Below, in pieces: positions 51,914-63,726 of a stretch of DNA of 64,000 nucleotides. The notes under the pieces were generated by a model. That model did no database searches, had not been told where the DNA came from, and was given only the letters and a program-made list of their open reading frames with translations. The number at the start of each line of letters is the position of its first letter. Position 1 is the first letter of the stretch. Made by a program: the position numbers and the translations under genes. The stretch comes from Pyropia haitanensis. Its lineage: Eukaryota; Rhodophyta; Bangiophyceae; Bangiales; Bangiaceae. The stretch spans positions 2,371,090 to 2,435,089 of the forward strand of contig SDUX01000010.1 of NCBI GenBank assembly GCA_008729055.1. Reading direction: 5' to 3'.

Positions 51914-54812
51914 CTGTGAATAGTAATGAAAGCGGACAAATTTGGCGCACAGCCAAGAAAAGAAACCGGCCACGCTCGAGTCAGCACACATGCACGGCGG
52001 AAGGAGGCGACGCTACGGGCGCCGCAGAGCGCCAGGAGCCGCCGACCCGGCTGGCGGCAGGGGCCACCCCGTCCGGCCACGCCGTGGCGGCCAGCAACAT
52101 CGGCACCACCGGTGGTTGACGCGCTGAGGACAGATGGAGCAGGCACTGACCATTGCAAGAACTGGGGTGACAAGGTGCTCACAGGGAAGTGTGCAAGCAA
52201 GGGGAATGACAGGGACCGCGCACAGGGACCGCGGCGGCAGGGCAGGGCAAAGCTGCCGGGGGCTCGGTCGTGACGTGTGCGCCCACGACCAAGACACTAC
52301 GCAAAGCGTGCCTCGGGACCGTGCTTGATCGCGCTTGAAGCGCCCGTTGTATTTATACAGGACAAAATACAATCTAGTCATGAACATTTCTTCGGTCAGC
52401 GACTGTTCTTATATGTACTTGTTCGTCGTCATCAATTCTTCTTGTCATGTGGATCCTCAATTGGACTCTTCTGTGCATTGGAAATCGAAACTGTGGCGGC
52501 GAGCGTTCGTCGTTGAGGCCAGCCTCTCGTCTCCCCGTCCCCACCTCGATCGCATCCGACTGATAGCCCGTTGGACCACTTCATCAACCGCCCGACGCGG
52601 TGGCACGGGACGCGCTGACCCTCTGGTCACCTCCTTGACATCTGAGCTAGTCCGGAATCTCCTGTTGCGGTGCACCTCGCTCCCTCTCCCCATGCTGGCT
52701 TCGCGGCGCGTTTAGAGGTACGTTGCGCGGGTCATGGCCCTTCCGCTCCCCTGCCCCCCCTTTTCTTGTTTTGTGTTTCCCCATCCTCAGCCTTTCTTCT
52801 GTACACGGTGTGGGACGACGGCCGCAATGATGATACCCCGAACTATAAGAGTATGTTAGACATCTGATGCACCCTTCGGGGGGCGATGAGAACACCATAA
52901 GTTCAATCCATTCTCTGACGCGCCGTCGGATCCCCTTCCCTCCCCACCCCCCTCCGCGCACGCGCTGTGCGGTAGACTCGTTGACATGGGAACTGACGCG
53001 GTGCAGTATGTGTTTCTTTGCTGGGTGGCTTGCTCATAGTGGTTGTACTGGGGTGACTGGGGCAGGTGGGGTGGTAGGAGCGGTTTTGTGTCCGTCAGGG
53101 GCAGAGGTGACAGGCGGTGGTAGCCGCTGTACGTTTGCTAGCAGTGCGGTTCCGTTGTGGCAGCCGCGCATTCCCTGGACCTTTGCACGTATGCTCGTGA
53201 CGGTACTGGCCCCGTCTGTCCCGCTCCGGTCGTTAGCCGCTCTACGGGCCCGTCTACGGAGAAGAATTAAAGGCGATGACCCACCCACCCCCGCGTTGCG
53301 GACGGTGCTTGCATCAAACGAGCCGCCGCCGCGCGCGCCGTTGGCTCGCACGCGACGCACCGCCGCCGCGCGGTCGGCGACGCACCGGGCGTGCCGCGCC
53401 GCGGCGAATCGCGCGGCGGCGCGGGCGGTCGAATTTCGACCGCGGGTCTCGTTGGCGTGCGCCGCCACCGCCTCCGCGCCACGCCGCCCCCGCGTCAACG
53501 ACGCCCCCCGCCCCGCCCGGCTACGTTACACCTACCGCTTGGAGGGGGTTGGGCGCCGCGGAAGCACCGTCCCGGTGGGACACGCCGTTTTTCGCCACGG
53601 ACGCCGCGTCTACCGCACGACGTCATTGCCCCTCCTTCGGGCTGCGCCGCCCTCCTGACCGTGTCGTCACCCGCCATCTGCCATGCGTCGGTGGCGGCGG
53701 CCCAACTCCCGCCACCCGCCCGACCCTGCCCGCCCCTCCCTACCCCTACCGTACCCCCCCGGCGGGCGGCACGACGGCGGGGGCCACCCCCGGCGGGGGT
53801 GATCCCCCCGCCCAATTGAAGTGCCTCGCGGCTGGGTGCCGGCGGGCGTACTGTACCGGCTGGACGGCGGGCAAGCGCGGCGACGGCGGCCGCCGCTGTG
53901 CAACGGGACGCCGCGGTAACGCACCCCCCCCGCCATACCCGCTGCACACCGTGCCAACGGCGGCGGTGCGTCCGTTTCCATGGTCGGCCGTGGCAGCCTG
54001 GCAGACATGCCCGGGACGCGGAGAGGCGGGGTGACGTCGTCGCTGCGCGCGCCGCGCGGGGCGGCGCTGGTGCGGCGGGCCACAGCGGTCCCGGGGGGGG
54101 CAAACGGCTGCACGCTGCCGTGCGGACGCACCGGGCCGGGGGCTGGTGGTGGGGGGGAGGCCGCCGATGGCGGCCATCCTCCGCACAACCCCCCTTTCCC
54201 CCGTCGCCCGCCACCGCAGTGGCGTCGCTTTGGCATCTGCAACGTCCACCCCCCCCCCCCCCCTCACCCCGCTTCTTTTGCTTGCTCTATGCGGCGGCCA
54301 GCTGCCCGTGGGTGCTACCGCCCCTGCCGTCCCGCGCGGTGACGCCACGCCGGCCACGCCGGCTACGTCCCGGGCGCCACGTGCGGCAGCGGCAGCAACG
54401 GGTGACCGCCGACGTCAACGCGCTGCCCTCCGCCCCCGCCCATCCTCCCCCCCCCCCTCCCCCCCCCGCCCCCCAGGCCCGCCGCCCACACCCTCCCCTC
54501 CTATTCCCCTGGCCGGCGCCGAACTCACGGCCGCCGCTGCGGCCGCTGCCCCGCCCACCCGTCCCCCCAGTCGCCCCCCCGCGCCACCAGCGTCGCCCCC
54601 CACACGACACGCCGGCGGGCGTCGGCGGCGGCGGCCGCCGCCCTCGCCGGTGGCAACGACGACGGCGGGGACGCCTCCCTACCCACCGCTGCTGCCATCA
54701 CCGACCGCGCCTTGACCGCTGCCGCCGTCGACGCCGCCGCCACCACCACCGGCGTGACTACCGCCGCGGCCGCGGGGGCCGCCGTCCCCCCGCGCGGCTG
54801 CGCGCACCCGCC
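51914..54812. other. Long region without a supported gene
   Basis: It should contain the LSm7 first exon and promoter (51914-52400). Bases 52330-52520 and 52690-53050 are less GC-rich. From 53270 frames exist on every strand. Some carry scattered cysteines (LKCLAAGCRRAYCTGW at about 53818, GANGCTLPCGRTGPG at about 54100), which might be pieces of a frame-broken secreted protein, but nothing is recognisable. The last part is upstream of the fucosyltransferase-like gene. Confidence 0.45.
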
Positions 54813-55392
54813 ATGCGCGCCCGACGGCGGCTGGTGAGGATGGTGCTCGCCGGCGGCGGCGCGCTCGCCGTTGCCGCCGTCGCCGTGGCGGTCGTGGCGA
54901 CCTCGTCCGCGCCCGCGACCGCCGCGGTGGCCGCGGTTGGCGGTGGTCGCGGCGGCGGTGGCGGCGGGGGCGGTATGGGGCGGCGGCCGACCACCAGCGT
55001 CCCCGTCCTCGTCCACGCGCACCCCGTGCGGGCGACGGCGGCGGCGGCGGTGGTGCCACCGGCGGCGCCCACCACCCCGCCGGCCGCCGTCGCGGCCGAC
55101 ACGCCGCCGGCAGCGGGTGCCGCCGTCGCCAGCGCCCGTGGCCGCGGCGGCAGCGGTGCCGTCTACACGCCGCCCCCGACGCCGCCAACGCCGGCGGCGG
55201 CGGCGCGGGTGGCCGCGGCGCCCACCGCCACCGCGCGCGTCGGGCGTGTCACCCCCATGGCGGTGGGGGCGGCAGGCGGTGCGGCTGGCGGCGGTCGTCG
55301 AGGCGTCGGCCGCCGCGCCGATACTGCGCCCGCGGTGGCGGCGGTGTCGCCGCCGCCGCCGTCGCCGCCGCCGCCGCTGCCGCCGCCGCCGC

Positions 55393-55434
<42 letters not shown>

Positions 55435-58035
55435 GGCGGCGAGCGGCCGCGACGCTTGCCGCCACCGTGCGGTTCGCCCATGCGGCCACCACGCCGCCGG
55501 CGGCCGCCACGCCGCGCGTCGTCCGTGCGGCGACTACGCCACCGGCGGTCGCCACGGCGCGTGTCGTTCGTACTGCCCACGCCACGCCGACGGCGGCCGC
55601 CACGGCGCGCGTCGTCCGTGACGCCGCCACGCCACCGGCGGCCGCCACGGCGCGTGTCGTCCGTGCCGCCACCACGCGACCGGTGGTCGCCACGGCGCGC
55701 GTCGTCCGTGCTGCCCACGCCACGCTACCGGCGGCCGCCACGGTGCGTGTCGTCCAGCCGCCCGCCGCGCCGGCGGTGGCGCCACCGCCGGTGGCAGTGA
55801 GGGTGGCGGCGGCGGTACAGGCGGCGGCGCCAGCCGCCGTACACAGCGTGCTCCACGCCCTCTCCACGGCGGCCGCGGCCGCGACCGGCGTGGCGGGCGA
55901 CGCCCACGGCGGCGGTGGCGGCGGCGGCGGTGGCGCCGCCGCCGACGCGGCGCCCGCCCTAGCCGGCGATGACGACGACGACGCGGACGATGGCGGGTCG
56001 ATGCCGACGGCCACGCCGCTGCCGACCGGCGCGGCGCGCGCGGCGGCCGAGGTCGCCGCCGCGGCCAGCGCGCTCGTGTACCCCCCCGCCCCCTCCGCGG
56101 CGGTGGCGGCGACGGCGGCGGCGGCGGCATCGCGGCGCCCCTTTGACAGCGGCCACCCCCCCCCCCCCCCCCCCCCCCGGCGGGTACCCTCCCCCCGCGT
56201 ACATCCTCTACGATGGCACCTATGGGCAGCTCAACAACCAGGTCGCCTCCCTCCTCAACGTCCTCGCCCTTGCCGCCGCCCTCGGCGACGGCGGCGGCGG
56301 CGGCCACGGCGCCGCCGCCGCCGCGCACCCGCCGCCGACGGTGGTTGTGCCGCGCGTCAGCGCGGGGTGGGAGACGTGGCGCAACGCCGCCGCGACGCTG
56401 CCGCCGACCGCCACGCCGGGCGCGACCGCCGTGCCGTCGGCAGTGGCGGCGGCGGCGGCGACGGCGGCGGCGGCGGTGGCGGTGGCGGGGGTGACCAGCG
56501 GGGCGGCGGGTGCCCCGTCGGCGGCGGCGGCCGCCGCGGCCGCGGCGGCCGCCGCGACCGCCGCGGCGGAGGCGGCGTCGACGGCGGCGGCGGCGGCCAA
56601 GGCGGCGGCCGCGGCGCAAGCGGCGGCGGCGGTCAAGGCCGCCGTGGTGCCAACGGCGGCGGCGGCCGCCGCGGCTGCCGTCCCCCCCACCCCCACCCCC
56701 GAGTCCGACGCCGCCGCCGCCGCGGCGGCGACCGCCGCGACCGCCGCGGCCGCCGCGACCGCCGCGGCGGCGACCGCCGCGACCGCCGCGGCCGCGGCGG
56801 CGGCCGCGGCGGCGCGGACACCCCCCCACCCCCCCCCCGCCGCCCCCGCCGCGTGTACGGCGCGATTGATGGCAGCACGGGCGGGGCGGCCCTCCCCGGC
56901 ACTGGCGGCGGCGAGCCGCTCGCCGGCGCCGGCGGCTACTTTGTCGTCCACCCGCCCGCCGCGGCCATCCCCATCGACGCGTTTGCCGCCACCGCCGCGG
57001 GCCGGCGCGTCGCGGCGGCCGCCACCTCCGCTGCCGGCCTCACCCTCCCGCCCGCGACGGGCCTCGGCGGCACGCCCGGGGGTCCGCGCACGCCGGTGGG
57101 GCGGCCCAACACGTACGCCGCGTTCTTTGGCGGCGTCCCGCACACGGGCGAGCCGCCGGCCGGCGCCGCCGCGCCGCCGTGGGCGCCCGCCTCGGCGGCG
57201 GCGCTCCGCTGGCTCCGCCCGCCCGCCGCGGCGGCGGTGGCGGCGGTGCTCGCCACGCCGCCGCGGGCGCGGGTGCCCGCGGATGTGCTGCTGCTGGGCT
57301 CCCCGTACGAGCCGCGCGTGTGGCAGCAGCGGTGGCGGCCGGCCGCCGGGGGGGGGGGGGGGGGCACGCCGCGCTGTCGCCCCGCCCCGAGTACGTGGCC
57401 GCGTCGCGGGCGCTGCTCGCGGCGGCGGCGGCGGTGGTGGCGGCAAGGCCACGGGGGGGGGAGGGGGACAAGGGGGGGGGGGGGGGAACCGTCGTGCTCC
57501 ACCTGCGCGTCATGCCGCGGGAGGAGCGGGCGGCGGCCGCGCCGGGGGGGGACGCCGTCATCGCCGCGGCCGTGGCGGCCGTTGAAGGCGCGGCGTGTGG
57601 GGACCGCGACCCCGCGGACGCTGCCGCCGGCGGCGGCAACGGCACCCATGACGGGAACCCCCCCCCGTCGGGCGCACCCTCTTGTCGTCCGCCGACGTGG
57701 TGTACGTGGCCTACTCGCCCACCTCGGCCGCCGCCGCGCGCCTCTACACCGCCCTCGCCACCCGCCACGGCCGCCGCCGCTGGGTGCGTGCCGCCGACGT
57801 GGACGCGGACGCGCTGGAAGACGCGGCGGGCCCACCGCCGGCCGACCCGGTCGCCGCCTGGGGCGCCGACGCCATCCACCCGCTGCGCTGGCTGTACGGC
57901 ATGGTGCTGACCGAGATGTGGGCGGCGGTGCGCGCGGAGGGGGGGTTTGTGGGGAGTGGCAAGAGCAGCTTTAGTGGGAACATCGCGCGGTGGCGCGAGG
58001 CGGGGGGGGGGGGGAGTGCCGTGTGTATGTACTGA
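54813..58035 (+). CDS. O-fucosyltransferase-like type II membrane glycosyltransferase
   Basis: Probably a Golgi glycosyltransferase using GDP-fucose. The ATG at 54813 gives a short basic arm (MRARRRLVRM) and a signal anchor (VLAGGGALAVAAVAVAVVA), the type II topology of Golgi enzymes. A stem of about 400 Ala/Pro-rich residues follows, with a 15-residue tandem repeat. After the C run at 56155-56178 the catalytic part starts: YILYDGTYGQLNNQVASLLN, then VVVPRVSAGWETWRN (the GDP-fucose O-fucosyltransferase-type G-x-x-N-N-Q motif). Further blocks are LLLGSPYEPRVW, VVLHLRVMPREERAA (HLR motif), DVVYVAYSP, and the terminal GGFVGSGKSSFSGNIARWRE, like the family F-V-G-x-x-S-S-F-S. Frame changes lie at about 56160, 56825, 57350 and 57660, all in C or G runs. 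The acceptor protein or glycan is unknown. A poly-Ala insertion of about 140 residues splits the catalytic part. Confidence 0.7.
55472..55760 (+). repeat. About 46-bp minisatellite encoding six ATTPPAAATARVVRA repeats
   Basis: Six tandem units of 15-17 residues in the stem of the fucosyltransferase-like protein, all with the core ATARVVR or a one-residue variant. DNA units are near 45-48 bases and 75-90 percent alike by eye. Confidence 0.9.
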
Positions 58036-58578
58036 GCATGGGGGAGGGGGGGGGGGGGGGGGGGCAGTGGTGGGCGTGCGGCGTCGGGTGAAGAGAGTGG
58101 CGGGCGTGCCGGTGCAAGGTCAGAAGCGCAGGCGCTCCCTGTTATTCATTGTTGTGCACTCGTCGATGGCCACCGCGGGCAGCGCCGGCCAGGTCGTGGC
58201 GGCAGCCAGCCGGGGGTGGTCGCAAGCGCGCACCACTCCCCGCCCCTCCCCCGCCACGCAGAGAGGCACCATTGTCGTCAGCCAGACGGGACATGGCGTC
58301 GGGGGGTGGTGGACGGCGGCTGCCAACGGCAGCCGCATCCCATACCTCACCTCCCACTGCCTCGCCCGCCCACCCGAGGTGGACAAATGCTGCCCGCACC
58401 AGTGTGATGCCCACCCCTGCCCCGCCCCCGTCCCGCGGATGGACAGCGTTTGCCCACGTCGCCGCAGCACCCCGGTACCATCCGCGACACACCCGCCCGT
58501 CGGTGATGGAGTGAATCCCCCCCTGCGCCGCCCCCTCCGCACCAAAGTGGGAGGCAAGGACGGCACAGGCGGCACCCC
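58036..58578. other. Convergent intergenic region
   Basis: Between the stops of the fucosyltransferase-like gene (+) and the five-pass membrane protein (-). A G run at about 58047-58064 follows the first stop. No gene is supported. Confidence 0.5.
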
Positions 58579-60692
58579 TCATGGCGGTGGCGGCCGCCCG
58601 TGGGGTCGACCTCCCCCGCCAGGTGCGGCTGCCACTGGCGGCGGGGGCGGTGGCAGCGGCGATGTCCCCCGCAGGTGAGCCCACCGGCCGCCCGCGGCGG
58701 GCGCGTCCGCGGCAGCGCCAGCAGCGGGCACGCCCGTGGCAACGGCTGTGGCGGTGCCGCCACCGCCGCCACCGCCGCCACCGCCGCCGCCCGCGGTCGA
58801 CCACCACACGCACGACGGCGAGTCGCCGGCCGGGCTGCCCGGCACCGACGCCGCCGCCGGCAGGACGGAGCGGGACGCGGCACCCGCCCCCCACGGGACG
58901 TCGGCGACGGCGGCGGCAGCGTCCCCCCCCCCCCCCCCCCGCGCTCTCCGTCCCTTCCACCCCCCTCCCTGCCGGCGCGGGGTGGTCGCCGCTGCGGCGG
59001 CGGCCATCCCCGCCACGGCGGTCAGCCCCACCGCCGCGGCGGCGAGCCCCCCCCACAGTGCCGTCAGCGCCCGCACCACCCCCCCCCCCCCCGGCGCCGC
59101 CGCACACCCATACGCCACCGCCCGGCCGCCCACCGGCGCCACGTCCGCGCACGCCTCCAGGCGCGTCAACACTGCCGCGGCCCAGTCGAGCGCGGCGTCG
59201 ACGCCCGCCGGGTCGCCGACGCCGAGGCTCGCCACCGCGTCTGCGTACGGGCGGACCGCCTCGGCGGCGGCGGCGCCCGACGCGAGTAGGCCCGGCAGGT
59301 CGGCTGACAGCGCCGACGGGCACTGGAGGTGGGCGGCGAGCGGCGCGGCGGGGGGGGGGACGGGGGGGGACGCGCTGGGTGCCGCCGCCTGTGCGAGCAG
59401 CAGCGCCTGCCACGCCGACGCCGCGACGCACGCGTCGGCGGTGCCGGCGGCGGCGGCCGCCGCGGCGCCCGTCGCCGCCCACGTGACGACCGAGGCGACG
59501 GCGGTGGCGACCGCGATGGCGACCGCGGCGCCCCCGCGGACGGGGTGGGAGGTCGTGGGGGCGGCGGCGGCGGCGGCGGCAGCGGCAAGGCCGCCGCCGT
59601 GATTGCCGTCGCGGCAGCCCAGTGCGTAGGACGCCCGGCTCGCCGCCGACGCGGCCATGCCCACCACCACCGGCGTGACGACACCCACCACCAGCACGGC
59701 GGCGGCAAAGACGGCGGCGGCGACGCCATCCCACCGCTCCACCGCCACCAGCACGTCGTCCACCCCCGCGGCCACGTCGGACAGCTGCTCCAGCAGTGAC
59801 CGCGCGCGGGAGCCGACGCCGGCCACGCCGCCGGCGCCGCCGAGGAACCCCCCGGCAATCCCCCCCCCCCCCCACCGCCCGCGGCCGCGTCGGACAGCGC
59901 CGACACCACCTCTGGCGTCAGACTGTCAAACGTGACGACCGCAAAGCGCAGGAGCGGCAGCACCGTCGTGCGGGCGGCCGCCAGCAGCGCCGCGGCAGTG
60001 GCGGCCAGGTCCGCCACCGCGTCGGCGGTGGCGGTGGCGGCCGCCGCCGCAGTGGCGGTGCCGGCCAGCACGGCGGCGGCGGCAAGGATGGCGGCGGCGG
60101 TCGCGGCGGCCGACTTGAGGGACAGCGGCGGCCGGGCCGGCGCGTCGGACGCCCAGTCGCCGGCAACCCCTGCCGCGGAGGCGTCCGCAAGCCGGCCGTG
60201 CCCCAACGGCGGTCGCCAGCGACCGCCGCCACCGTGGCCCGCTTCGTCTGCCAAGCCGTCGCTGTTGTCTGGCTCCCCAACGGCAGCACCGGCGGCGGAA
60301 AACGGGTCGCCCCCAGTATCCGCCATGCCATCGACCGAGGAGCGCCCCCCCCCGCTGCCTGTCGTGGGCGTCAACCCACTCGACGCGGGCGACGCGGGCG
60401 GCGGGGAGTCGCCAACCCGGCTGGCTTTGGCCCGCCACCGCCGCCGCTGCTGCCGCCGTCGTCGCCGCCACGCCACCACCACCGCAACAGCCGCGCCAAC
60501 GACCGTCGCGGCCGCCACCACTGACGCGACGACCAGGTACGGCACCACCACCCACAGCAGGGAGCGGAGGTAGGCGGCCGAGAGGGCGAACGTCTGCCGC
60601 CCGGGGCGAGGGTACCTGTCGGCCCACGCGGGGACCGCCGCGGAGAGGGGTACGGGGGAGCGCAAGTCGCGGGCGTCGAGCCACCGCCCCAT
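58579..60692 (-). CDS. Five-pass membrane protein, plant tweety/prominin-like family
   Basis: The ATG at 60692 starts MGRWLDARDLRSPVPLSAAV. Hydrophobic segments: LLWVVVPYLVVASVVAAA followed by a strongly basic RRRRRQQRRRWR; AAATAAAILAAAAVLAGTAT; after a C run at 59859-59872 and a frame change, AAAVFAAAVLVVGVVTPVVV; AVAIAVATAVASVVTWAATG; and ALWGGLAAAAVGLTAVAGMA. The last extracellular loop follows helix 4 with ADACVAASAWQALLLAQ and a conserved-looking LQCPSALSADLP, then VAYGC. This order (basic loop after TM1, long loop between TM2 and TM3, Cys-bearing D-x-C-x-A-x-x-x-W after TM4) matches plant five-pass proteins distantly compared with tweety channels. The function is unknown. The tail after TM5 is Gly/Pro-rich and ends at 58579. 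Confidence 0.65.
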
Positions 60693-63519
60693 CCTTGGCG
60701 GTGGGGGGGAGGTGGCGGGCAACAGCGAGAAAGAGGGATGAGAAGGAGCCGGGGTGTCAGGGACAAGCGGCGCACGTCAATCTACCAAGACACAGGAGAT
60801 AGGGTCGCCGGAAGGAAAAAGAACAGGGGGGAAAGGGCAGCCTGCAAAGTCCACCACAGCGACAGGCGAGCTTGGCAGGGGACGCGAGAAGGAGGGTGAG
60901 AGAGGCTGCACGACCAGGGCGGCCGCCGGCCCCGGTTGCCGGTGTCGACCACGGCCCGCCCACCGGCCGTCCACACCCCCCCCCCCGTGGAGGAGAGCAG
61001 CCTGCAAACCTTGCCGCGGCGACGGTCAAGGCCTACCCCCCGTCGAGCACCGCTACCCCGCCTCCCTCCGCGGCTGCCGCGGCCGCCACACCGGCCGACC
61101 GCCGACGCACGCAGGCCGCCGACCGCTGGGTCGGCGTGGCGCCGTGGGTGCGGGCGGGGCTCACGACACGGCGGCGGCGGCAGCGGCGGCGGCGACGGTG
61201 GCGGCGGCCGCACGGTGCGGCGGCGTGCCGGCAGGCGCTCCCCGCTGGCGCCGCGTGGGACAGGTCACGGGAGAGAAAGGCGGCGGGCGTCGCTAGGCTG
61301 GATAGCGGCAGCAGGCCGAGGCGGGCGCGGAGCAGGGCGCGGCGGCTGGCGTGGCCCCATCCATCCGGTGGCTGGCGGCGCCGCCTTGGCAGCGTGGCAG
61401 AGGGGACGGCTCGGCCTATGGGGCAGGCGAGATGAGGAGGGAGACGGACGAAAGAGGGATGCAGGGCGCCGGTGAGGGGGAGTGGAAGGGAGAGAGGGCA
61501 GGCCGGAGGGTGAGATGGGGGGGTGCGAGCCGCGACGCCCACCCGCAGGCTTGCCCACCCACGCCAGCTGCGCCCCCGACGCTGGGCGGTGGGTGCGCCG
61601 CCCGCCGGGCGGTGCGTGCGGGGCGGTCCCTGGTGGCCGCCGCCGCCGCGACGGTGCGGGCGAGAGCGGTGTGGCTCGGCGGCGAGGGGGAGCCGGGGGG
61701 GGGGGGGGGAGGAAACGGGCGGCGGCGGGGGGAGGGTGGGGGGGGGGCGCCATCACTCGGTAGACGGCGAGCCGCCATCACCAGCACGGCCAAAAAGTGC
61801 GGAGAATGGGCCCCTCCATCGCAGAGGCGCGGGACGGTGGTGGCAGCACACACCCCCGCGGCAGCGGAAGGGGGGGGGGGGGGAGGGGGGTCCCCGCACG
61901 GTGGGGGTGGGGGTGGGGGGCGGAGCGAGCCGCGGTAAGCGCCGCGGGCGTGGGGGCGGCCGCCGGGGCCCGCCGGGGGGGGAGCTGGCCGCCAGCGCGT
62001 GGCGTGACAGACACCAAGTCGATGTGCCGGCCGGGCCACGGAGGGGGGGCGGGTGGACCCACCAGCGGGTCTCATCACGTGGTGTCGGAACCGGCCGGCG
62101 GCGGCGGTGGCCATTGGCTGGCGGCTTTCTTCTCGGCCGCCAGCCCGAGGTGGCCAGCCCCGACCACCACCACCCCCCCCACCACCGCCCCCTGTGCACA
62201 TAGCCGGGCCGCGCGCGCGGTGCGCCTGTCGGCCACGGGTGCCCCGCATCGATCCTCGCCGACCAGCCGTCGCAAGAGCAAAAAAAAAAAACAGAGCAAC
62301 AACACGCGGGGGGGGTGCGCGCTGGGGGAAAAACGGGGGCGCCCGCGGTGACCGCGCTCGATCCAAACGCGGTGGAGGTTGGTGGGTGGGCGGCACGCGG
62401 CCGCCGCCTCGGCGGCCGGCCGGCCTCCACCCACGTGCCGCCACGTCAGCCGGGGGCGCGCGGCTTCCCCTCCTCCATCGCCTGCCGCACCAGTGTGCGG
62501 CACTTGCCGCGGCGGGCCCGCCGCACGCGGCGGGCCGACGGGCCGCGTGTGGGGGGGCGCGGCCGCCAGGCCGGGCCACCCGGTGCATCCCCGCCCGCGT
62601 CGCCGACGCTGCCGCACGCCGCGGCGGCCTGCCCACCCCAGCCACGCCCGCGGCGGTGCGGGCCGCCCCGCCGTGCCGCCGTGGCCGCCGCGTGCCGCCG
62701 TGGCCGCGCCGCCGCGTGGCTGGCACGCCGCCGCGGCGCGCCGCCGCCGCGCCCGCGGCGGCGGTCCCCGCCGTCGTCGCGGCCGCACCGCCGGCCGCGG
62801 TCGTATCCACACCGCCGTGGTCACCACCACCAGCGCCACCGTGGCCGACGCCGCCGCCGCCGCAGCCGCCAGTGCCGTCGGTTGTCGGCCCCCGCGGCTG
62901 GCCCGTCGGGCGGGGTTCGGTCGGCGGGTTTTCATGGTCGGCTCGCTCCTCCCCAGCGGGCATGGAACAGTGGGAGGTGGCCGCTGCCGCTTTGCCCTCC
63001 CACCACCTACCCACACCCCGCTCCCGGCTTGTGTCCCACTTGCCCGTGACAATTCCCTCTCTCCCCTCACCAACCTTGTGTCCCACTTTTTTTCCCGCCC
63101 GCGGCTTCGCCGCTAGGCTGGCGCCCAACAGGGACGCCGCCGCTCGGTGTACCGCCGAGGCGGAGGAGCGTGGCCGCCTCGCCATGCAACCCCCACCGCC
63201 CTCCCGCCCGCACGCCCACCCGCCCGCTCAGCCGCCAGCCCGCCTTGATGCCCGCGCCAGCTGGCATGCCCGCACGCGCCCACCCATCCGGCCGGGAGCA
63301 GGAACCACAGCGACAGGGGGTGCTGCATGCAGCGCGGCGGTGGCGGCCACGGCGGCAGCCACGGCGGGATGACATGGGACACCCCCGCCGCCCCTCCCCC
63401 ACTCCCGTCCCAGCCCAGCTCCACCCCCCTCCCATGCCCGCCTTGCCCCTTCCCCCCCTCCCTTCAATGCCCCCCACGCCCGCCCACCTCCCACCCCCAC
63501 GGGCGGCCGACGGCGGGTG
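60693..63519. other. No supported gene; low-complexity DNA
   Basis: Many G/C runs (about 60980, 61700, 61860-61890) and a run of about 12 A at 62279. On the minus strand an ATG at 62935 starts a basic arm plus hydrophobic stretch (ATVALVVVTTAVWI), which could be a signal anchor of an unknown protein, but the frame then becomes Arg/Pro/Gly without pattern. I make no gene call. Confidence 0.5.
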
Positions 63520-63726
63520 TCACCCTTCTTCTGCCGCGGTGGCGCGTGCTGCCACCGCCGGCACCGCCGCGGCCGGCCGCGGCACCGCCGACGGTGGCGC
63601 CGCGCCCGACGCGACGAGCAGCGCCGCGGCCGCGGCGGTCTCGTCGATGACGGCGCGCTCGTGCGCAAACGCTTCGGGCGGGAGGGCCAGGTCGTCGGGC
63701 CGCACCAGGCCGTCGGTCCACAGTTC
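63520..63726 (-). CDS. Last exon of an unidentified gene running off the right edge
   Basis: A 69-codon exon (phase 0) from a good acceptor: a pyrimidine tract TTTCCCCCCCAG ends at 63727, and the exon starts GAACTGTGG. The peptide reads ELWTDGLVRPDDLALPPEAF, then AHERAVIDETAAAAALLVAS, and ends in an Ala-rich tail at a TGA (63520-63522). Charges are well balanced, unlike nearby shadow frames. I do not recognise the family. Upstream exons lie in 63727-64000 or beyond the window. Confidence 0.5.
   Translation of the reverse strand, partial: ELWTDGLVRPDDLALPPEAFAHERAVIDETAAAAALLVASGAAPPSAVPRPAAAVPAVAARATAAEEG

Noticed and set aside
62075..62935. Minus-strand frame starting with a basic arm and hydrophobic stretch
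   Set aside because: After the first 50 residues it degenerates into Arg/Pro/Gly without pattern; too weak for a gene call.
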